From the NCBI GenBank assembly GCA_022432975.1, contig CM039516.1, positions 28,970,051 to 29,034,050 on the forward strand: DNA of 64,000 nucleotides, written 5' to 3'. Position numbers and translations under genes: made by a program. Below the pieces are notes generated by a model, which was given only the letters and a program-made list of their open reading frames with translations, did no database searches and was not told the origin of the DNA. The first letter of the stretch is position 1, and each line of letters opens with the position of its first letter. Positions 58,703 through 64,000 of this stretch are shown here, one piece after another. This stretch comes from Begonia masoniana (Eukaryota; Streptophyta; Magnoliopsida; Cucurbitales; Begoniaceae).

Positions 58703-59085
58703 TGATTACACAAATAGTTCAGGATACTTGGACATCATATCCTGCTGCCTCTCCCAGGTAGTCTCTTCTACGCCATGGTTCCGCCATAAGACTTTCACCA
58801 ATGGGATCTCCTTATTGCGCAACACTTTGATGGAGGACTCTAGAATCCGTACTGGCTTCTCCACATAAGTCAGTGTCGGCTGTACCTCAATCTCTCTTGC
58901 TTCAATGACATGCGACGGATCACGCACGCACTTTCTAAGCATTGACACATGAAATACGTTGTGGATGCCCTTCATTGATACCGAAAGCTGTAACCGGTAC
59001 GCCATCTTCCCAATCCTCTTCAAAATAGGGAAGGGCCCCACATATCAAGGACTTAACTTTCCTTTTCTCCCGACAATTACCCGCA
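58703..59085 (-). pseudogene. Integrase C-terminus with chromodomain, Tekay-type
   Basis: Open from 59041 to 58706 on the minus strand: GPFPILKRIGKMAYRLQL (the conserved GPF motif), IHNVFHVSMLRKCVRD, then a chromodomain, PVRILESSIKVLRNKEIPLV and KVLWRNHGVEETTWE, ending PELFV and stop. Upstream GRKGKLSP then a TGA continues the domain to about 59085. Nothing of the integrase core is left. In chromoviruses this domain is thought to bind modified histones and steer integration. Flush upstream is an LTR-like fragment. Confidence 0.9.
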
Positions 59086-59226
59086 CCGGCATGCCTCGTG
59101 CGTCGCCGACTGCTCCCTAGTCCTGGCCTCCCTCATGGAGCTCACCTGAAATCTCGTCATTACCTAAACCATAGAACACAAAACGTAAGCCTAATGCTTA
59201 GCAAGTAGGGAATAATGAATGCCAAC
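59075..59226 (-). mobile_element. LTR-like fragment upstream of the chromodomain remnant
   Basis: On the minus strand it reads GCATTAGGCTTACGTTTTGT, then ...GGTTTAGGTAATGACGAG and GGTGAGCTCCATGAGGGAGG. This resembles the middle-to-late part of Tekay-type LTRs; the solo LTR has GCATTAGGCTAATAGATGAG at 55347. Direct joining to integrase implies an internal deletion of the element. Confidence 0.5.
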
Positions 59227-59313
59227 ATACACATTACAATTATTAACAGCACTTGCGATGAAAGATAGTCATCTAAGCAATAATAAGACATGAAAGTGGA
59301 TACCCAAATATAC

Positions 59314-60321
59314 CTGTATTTGGTTATCAGTAATCAAAGCTTCAAGCTCTTTCTCCAGGCCTAAAACACTTGTCTTGAAAGCGTTGGCCATCATGCACAA
59401 ATCTATAGACAAAAATGGGTGTGTTTACTGAATAAGTGCCTTGTGCAGGATCTGATCGTATAGGGTTTCAATGTGGTCATGCAGATGAATGTCCAGAGAC
59501 AAGTTTGCTTGATAATCTAAACACAATGCATAGCGGCTGCAAGCAAGAAAGAATCAATGTCACAAAAGTTTATAAATAATGCTGGATAAAAAAAGTAGTG
59601 TAGGACAGATAAGGCATGTCTGCATACACCTCTATATCATGAAGAATGCTGTGAATTTTGTATCACAAAACTTTTATATACGATTATTTGATTGTACCAG
59701 ACCAATTTGAGAAAGGAAGCATTTCAAGGATAAATGACACTGATAAGTAAGCCTATTGCGTTGAATTTTTTAGGATTTATCTTTTTAGTTTAGTTTTCTT
59801 TAATTAGAGTGAAATTGTTTTTAAGTATTTATTTTTTCTTGAGAAATGTTTTCCACTTCTCGTCTCTTGTATTTTTATTCTGTCAATATGTTTTGTTTCT
59901 TAGTTAAAAAAAAAATTAATGACATTCATACAGCTTAACAGTAGCATGATTGAACAAAATAAGCAAGGGAACATATGAAATAAGATTATGTATAAGACGG
60001 CTCTCCGTTACCTTGAGTAAAAGTCATTAATTAGCTCTCTGAGACTTCAGGTACTAGCTCTAAAAAATTATGGAAGTTAACATTATCGATAACTTTGTTC
60101 TGCCAGGCAAAGAATTTTCATTAAAAGATAATCTGTGAGCTGCACCTTCTAATTTCATTGGTAAACAAATTGAATAGAACAAAGATTAGATATATAATAG
60201 TTGTCTTCAGCTCAGTCCTGTCAAAAGTTGCAAGAGCACATAGCCCACCATAAGTTGCAACATCTTGAGATACAATCACTTCATTTTAATGACTGTCCAA
60301 TTCAGGACCAGTTTCCAGAAA
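59314..60321 (-). pseudogene. CSN1 (COP9 signalosome subunit 1, FUS6-like) fragment, three exons
   Basis: Exon a (60321-60205) reads FLETGPELDSH, a stop, [20 protein letters not shown] and FDRTELK. Exon b (60099-60012) reads NKVIDNVNFHNFLELVPEV and, after one extra base, RELINDFYS. Exon c (59536-59314) reads RYALCLDYQANLSLDIHLHD, ETLYDQIL.KALIQ, a stop, THPFLSIDL, MANAFKTSVLGLEKELEALI and TDNQIQ. This is the PCI-domain part of CSN1. Exons start after AG and exons b and c end at GT, so introns are retained (60011-59537 and about 60204-60100). Two TAA stops fall where CSN1 normally has tyrosine. Upstream and downstream exons are absent. COP9 signalosome removes NEDD8 from cullins; this fragment cannot encode it. 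Confidence 0.85.
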
Positions 60322-61102
60322 CTGCACATAATCGGTGATAAAGTACTTAAGATATATAATCTAAAGTTTCTAACACAAATTGTTTAGATGACTTGATCAA
60401 ATAATAATGAAGGATTAACTCGTGAGAAAATCAAAGGATATCTTTAAACTTCACGGTTAATAAAAAAGAGACTACAGAGGTACATAAAGCTAGTTAACTT
60501 CAAAATTAAGTGATTTGAAACACAAAAAAGGAAAACTACGAGGATGATCAAGAGGTAGATATTGCCCAACGCTTGAGTTAACAAATATGGATCAACATTG
60601 TAATAGCAGAGTCATCAAAGAGGTAGATATTAGGAGAGTATTCTTCAATTCTGTTATATATAAAGCCGTTTTACTATGGTTTTTTAGGAGCACAAGGGCC
60701 AGATCAAGGGAGAGCCAAGGTCTTTATTGATTCATTTCAAATAGGAAAGGTTATTGTGAGACTAATGGAACTTATATTTCTCTCATTCTCAAAAGGGAGG
60801 AAGAGTTAAGAAGATAATTTTCTTTCTATGGGCGTGGTATCTAGTTTGTATAAAATCCCTTTTAAGGTTCCCTTATTAGGTTAAAAGAAGTTCTTAGTGA
60901 TACTATTCCTCATACTCAAGGGGCTTTCCCATATGGCAAGAATATCAGACCTACCTCTCATTGCCAGTAGTTAGAGATTACACATTACAAAGATAACAAA
61001 GAATTGTTAATAAGATCAGTTTTAAAGAAGTCTAGGTTTTATTCATAACTGTCTGCTTGTTTTTCATTTTGAAATTTTAAGACCTTCTGCATTGTTGTTT
61101 AG
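60322..61102. other. AT-rich interval, no gene recognised
   Basis: No coding match was recognised on either strand. GAGGTAGATATT occurs twice (60552 and 60619). It may hold CSN1 and TOP2 intron sequence and repeat debris. The last bases (TTGTTGTTTAG) look like a splice acceptor for the TOP2 exon at 61103. Confidence 0.5.
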
Positions 61103-61767
61103 ATGGCTGGGCTTGGTGTTGTTGGCGAGACCTCTATGGCGTGTTTCCTCTTAGAGGTAAATTGTTGAATGTGAGGGAAGCTAGCAGTAAGCAGATTTTT
61201 GAGAATAAAGAAATTCAGTACATCAAGCAGATTCTTGGACTTCAGCAGGGTAAGGAGTACAAGAGTGTACAAGCTCTAAGATATGGTCATATGATGATAA
61301 TGACTGATCAGGTTTGTTTCATACATTCTTGACTATAGTGGTTCTCTTTTTTTTTCTACTTGACGCTCTATGACTCTAACGAGCACAATGACATTTCTTT
61401 ATAAAATATGTTGTATATAATGCACATAATGCTTCTCTATATGCTGACTTGTACAGGATCATGATGGTTCTCACATCAAAGGACTCTTAATTAATTTTAT
61501 TCACTCTTTCTGGCCATCTCTCCTTAAAGTTTCATCTTTTTTGGTTGAGTTCATAACTCCAATTGTGAAGGTTGGTATTCTTTCTAGCCTATATTCACCA
61601 AAAAAATGTTAGCATTTTATGAATGTCTATTAAGATAAAAGAATTCACATTTGTTGGTCTTCTAATCTCTGTAGGAAACTCACAGGAATGGGAATGTTTT
61701 ATCATTTTATTCCATGCCTAAGTATGAATCTTGGAAAGATAGTTTGAAGGGCAGTGCAAGCAGTTGG
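61103..61767 (+). pseudogene. DNA topoisomerase II fragment, three exons
   Basis: Exon 1 (61103-61311): MAGLGVVG, a one-base loss, DLYGVFPLRGKLLNVREAS, then NKEIQYIKQILGLQQGKEY and ALRYGHMMIMTDQ. Exon 2 (61457-61570): DHDGSHIKGLLINFIHSFWP, then LLKVSSFLVEFITPIVK. Exon 3 (61675-61767): ETHRNGNVLSFYSMPKYESW, then KDSLKGSASSW. This is the TOPRIM domain; DHDGSH supplies two metal-binding aspartates. GT/AG intron borders are intact. The match ends abruptly after SSW, and no ATPase or winged-helix exons are present. TOP2 is normally a ~1500-residue enzyme that passes one DNA duplex through another. Confidence 0.9.
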
Positions 61768-61929
61768 TCAATTATATTTCAACATTTCTTGATTAACATA
61801 ATATAATAAAGCTAAAGTTTAAACCTTTCTCCAGAAATTTTTCTCCTCAAAAATACTTCCTTTAAACTATTTATTTTCCATAAATAAATACCTTCCATAA
61901 TCGACTTAATCAACTAAATCCTGCATATT

Positions 61930-62277
61930 CTACCAAGTGAGTTTTTGCTGCTCAGAAACTCTTTTCAACGAAAATTTGAAAACAAATTTTCCAAAATTTC
62001 CTCTTTCAATCTTACAATCATCAACAAAATATAAACCATCATAAATGTACCTAAAATTACAATTGGATTCCTCCTCTCCAGTTGAAGTCCCTAGTACCTG
62101 TACTCCTTTAATCACTCTCACTACACTCTTTGTTTCCTTGCTGTTCTTCAGTGCAAGATTTCCCCTTTTAAGTCTCAAATCTCTCACTTCTGCTTTTTCG
62201 ACTGCTGGATTACCACCGTGTCCAGAATATATCAATGTTTCTCCCTGGCCGCATTCACTATTGTTCGTGCAAATATC
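61930..62277 (-). pseudogene. SRA (YDG) domain fragment, SUVH histone methyltransferase type
   Basis: Uninterrupted minus-strand frame with GETLIYSGHGGN, RGNLALKNS, VRVIKGVQVLG, YIYDGLYFVDD and GKFVFKFSLKR. These are the signature blocks of the SRA domain, which binds methylated cytosine in plant SUVH H3K9 methyltransferases. About 115 residues are visible, most of the domain's second half. The frame stops at 61930 right after KLTW, where SUVH proteins continue toward pre-SET/SET, which are absent here. The upstream side is lost at the inverted repeat (62209-62315). Unlike the CSN1 and TOP2 fragments it has no internal stop or frameshift. Confidence 0.85.
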
Positions 62278-62315
62278 AGGGAGAAACATTGATATATTCT
62301 GCACACGGTGGTAAT
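62209..62315. repeat. 38-bp inverted repeat (hairpin) from SRA coding sequence
   Basis: Left arm 62209-62246 and right arm 62278-62315 are reverse complements at 37 of 38 positions, with a 31-nt loop. The left arm encodes QGETLIYSGHGGN on the minus strand and the right arm encodes QGETLIYSAHGGN on the plus strand. A piece of the SRA exon has therefore been copied in inverted orientation beside itself. Confidence 0.95.
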
Positions 62316-62630
62316 ATAAATGTAAGTAATATCGTTCCCTCGAGAATCATCCTATTAACTATCAAAATTATATCGATTCTAATTTTATTTGAACAATTAA
62401 AATACTTGAAATTGTGTGAAAAAAATCACTAATTAAAACTAATACAAACAACAAAACTTCATATGAATTAAACCAATGGTACATGATTTTGTCTAACATT
62501 TATCTTATCTAAATGTATATATTTATGCACCACTATTAGATTTAGCTTATCGTCGTCAAATTTACAACTTTAATTATTAATGTTTCTCAAGCATTAATGA
62601 TTTTATATTTCAATAATTATTCATGCAATA
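62316..62630. other. AT-rich interval, nothing recognised
   Basis: No convincing coding match. It may contain the decayed continuation of the protease region at 62630-63560 on the minus strand. Confidence 0.5.
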
Positions 62631-63560
62631 TTGTACGGGAGAGGATATTTTTCTATCTGTAAATTCAGGGTATTTACCAAAACCTTGGAATCAATATTTT
62701 TTCGCACTATCAATGATCACATTACAAACTTTATCACGACTAGTGCATTGTGTGTGAAACATCTTGTGGCTTTGAGAGGTGTCTAGTTCTTTTGAGGTAA
62801 GTAAAAGTTGTTGGAGGATGTACACGACTTCCTCTCTAACATCTGCTTTTGCAAATTCACCACTTGCTTAAATATCTCTTTCAACATCGTGTTCGTCACC
62901 ACCATCTTTCTCTAGAAAATTAACTAGACTCCTCGGGCAATTATTTAAAAGATACATTGTTGGTTGCACCAAAAATATTTGTAAAGATCAAGATGCGCCT
63001 AAGGATTTTTATTGACTTGTTGCTGCTGACGAATTTGGATTTGGTGATCAGGCTGAACAATGGTTGAAGAACTTTCACTGGAATTCTGCATCGAGTTTTT
63101 GTTTAGAGAAATACAATTCTGACTAATGTCATTGTCATCTATAATTGTCGATCACTTAGAAATTAGTGAATTTTTCAGAGTGTGTCGTCAAAAATTGTTT
63201 GCTAGACAAACTGCAGTTGTTTATTTGCACTTCAATTTTCATTGTCAGATTAGCTACATTTGTCATACTTCGAATGATTTCAAGAGTCGATCGATGTTGA
63301 ATAGTTAGTTTGAAACACCCAATGTTAGTGAGATGTTAATTGAATTGATCATCTGTCTGAGAAAAATTCACATTCGCATTTAATCGATAAAATTCTTCTG
63401 TATATTCATTTATTGTACAATTAGCTTGCCAAATTTTTTGATATTGTTGATATAGAAACTGCTCTTAATTAGGAAAAAGAAATTTCCTTTTTAACAAGCT
63501 TTCACCTTGGGCCAAGTTCTTACGCATAATTTTCCATGTCGTTGGTGATTAAACTGAAGT
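62630..63560 (-). pseudogene. Decayed gypsy gag-protease region (second lineage)
   Basis: Reading the minus strand downward in shifting frames: LLKRKFLFPN, QFLYQQYQ, NEYTEEFYRLNANVNFSQTD (gag capsid end, 63340-63510), a weak ANLTMKIEVQ block, a broken zinc-knuckle region (CNQQ, about 62960), then FAKADVREEVVYILQQLLL, SQSHKMFHTQCTSRDKVCN and VIIDS (protease start, about 62715). The order and motifs are those of a plant gypsy gag-protease, different from the 24-34 kb family. Stops and frameshifts throughout. The gag N-terminus is missing on the right. Confidence 0.7.
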
Positions 63561-63622
63561 CGTTCCCACTGTGCAGAATCTCGTCATTTTAATTCATATA
63601 CCACAAGTTTGACCTCATTTTC

Positions 63623-63903
63623 TGTTAGGAATATATTAGTAAAGGGTAGATTAAAAAATATTATTAAGGTTATTATGAGTTTGTTATTTTGTGGGTTATA
63701 AATGTGGGGGGGAGAGTGTTACGAGGGGTGGAAAAACTGAGGGAAAAGGGGAGAGTGCGAGGCTCTAGAATTCCTCTCCAAAGGGAGAGAGAAGGGCTCT
63801 AGAATTCCCTTCAATATTGTTCGGAGTTTTATGGCTATGTAGGTTGGTTTATTTCTTGCTGTGTGTGTTGTCTGGAATTGGAAAAACTACAAGAACCATA
63901 ACA
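63623..63903 (+). mobile_element. 5' LTR of an LTR retrotransposon running off the window
   Basis: Starts TGTTAGGAATATATTAG and ends CCATAACA at 63903, about 281 bp, directly followed by a primer site. TTATAAATGTGG near 63698 is a likely TATA box. Two AGGCTCTAGAATTCC / GGGCTCTAGAATTCC words (63761, 63796) form a short repeat. A short LTR beginning TGTTAGGAAT suits Ty1/copia, but the class cannot be settled without pol. Confidence 0.75.
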
Positions 63904-63904
63904 A

Positions 63905-63916
63905 TGGTATCAGAGC
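63905..63916 (+). other. Primer-binding site (tRNA-iMet)
   Basis: TGGTATCAGAGC, a perfect plant initiator-tRNA-Met site, one base after the LTR end. Confidence 0.92.
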
Positions 63917-63930
63917 ATTTTACCTGGGCA

Positions 63931-63993
63931 ATGACAAGGAAGAAGACATCGCAGGCGCTTGAGAAGCTGTGTTTGAGCGATGCGCAGTGGTAG
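63931..63993 (+). pseudogene. Start of gag, broken
   Basis: ATG at 63931 reads MTRKKTSQALEKLCLSDAQW and then TAG at 63991. This is the expected place for gag. The rest lies outside the window, so it cannot be said whether the stop is a lesion or whether gag starts further on. Confidence 0.5.
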
Positions 63994-64000
63994 GTGAAGG

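Noticed and set aside
58703..59041. Chromodomain frame as a host heterochromatin protein gene
   Set aside because: The preceding GPFPILKRIGKMAYRL segment and the LTR just downstream show that it is the C-terminus of a gypsy integrase.
61103..61767. An intact topoisomerase II gene
   Set aside because: Only three internal exons are present, the first has a frameshift, and the match ends after SSW with no flanking exons within reach.

Overview
The window looks like plant (eudicot) centromeric or pericentromeric heterochromatin. It holds no complete host gene. The evidence is a tandem satellite of about 207 bp filling roughly half the window, Ty3/gypsy LTR retrotransposons inserted in it, primer sites complementary to plant initiator tRNA-Met, and, at the right end, intron-bearing fragments of three nuclear genes. 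Two 100-N gaps (18637-18736 and 50239-50338) divide it into three contigs.

Left contig (1-18636): satellite (1 to about 10924), then two convergent gypsy remnants, each with one LTR, one primer site and a decayed gag (about 10925-15318), then satellite, a truncated second copy of the right-hand remnant (17008-18115), and satellite again. The second copy has the same right junction and the same truncated flanking monomer, so TE and satellite were duplicated together.

Middle contig (18737-50238): satellite in the same orientation, interrupted by a nested pair of closely related gypsy elements. The outer element (22354-35056, plus strand) sits in a monomer with a 5-bp target duplication. The inner element (24983-32123, minus strand) sits in the outer element's gag, also with a 5-bp duplication. 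The polyprotein frame ends inside the 3' LTR and the protein resembles the CRM (centromeric) chromoviruses, which makes the array a good candidate for a functional or former centromere. The outer element is an internal-deletion derivative: gag is fused in frame to the end of RT, RNase H and integrase. To the right the satellite is the most uniform in the window and shows a two-monomer higher-order repeat (about 38.9-41.3 kb). A small internally deleted solo LTR lies at 47781-48130.

Right contig (50339-64000): a Tekay/Del-like gypsy polyprotein with stops and a 20-bp duplication, cut off early in integrase; LTR pieces of minus-strand gypsy elements, one LTR split by an oppositely oriented 2.2-kb solo LTR with a GAAAT target duplication; an integrase C-terminus with chromodomain; fragments of CSN1 (minus), DNA topoisomerase II (plus) and an SUVH-type SRA domain (minus); a near-perfect 38-bp inverted repeat built from SRA coding sequence; a decayed gypsy gag-protease; and the 5' LTR, primer site and gag start of another LTR element running off the window.

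Single-base deletions and odd homopolymers are concentrated near the contig ends and in the left satellite. Part of the apparent decay is therefore probably poor long-read consensus, and ages or pseudogene calls there should be treated with caution. All identifications were made by reading translations by eye; no database search was run.
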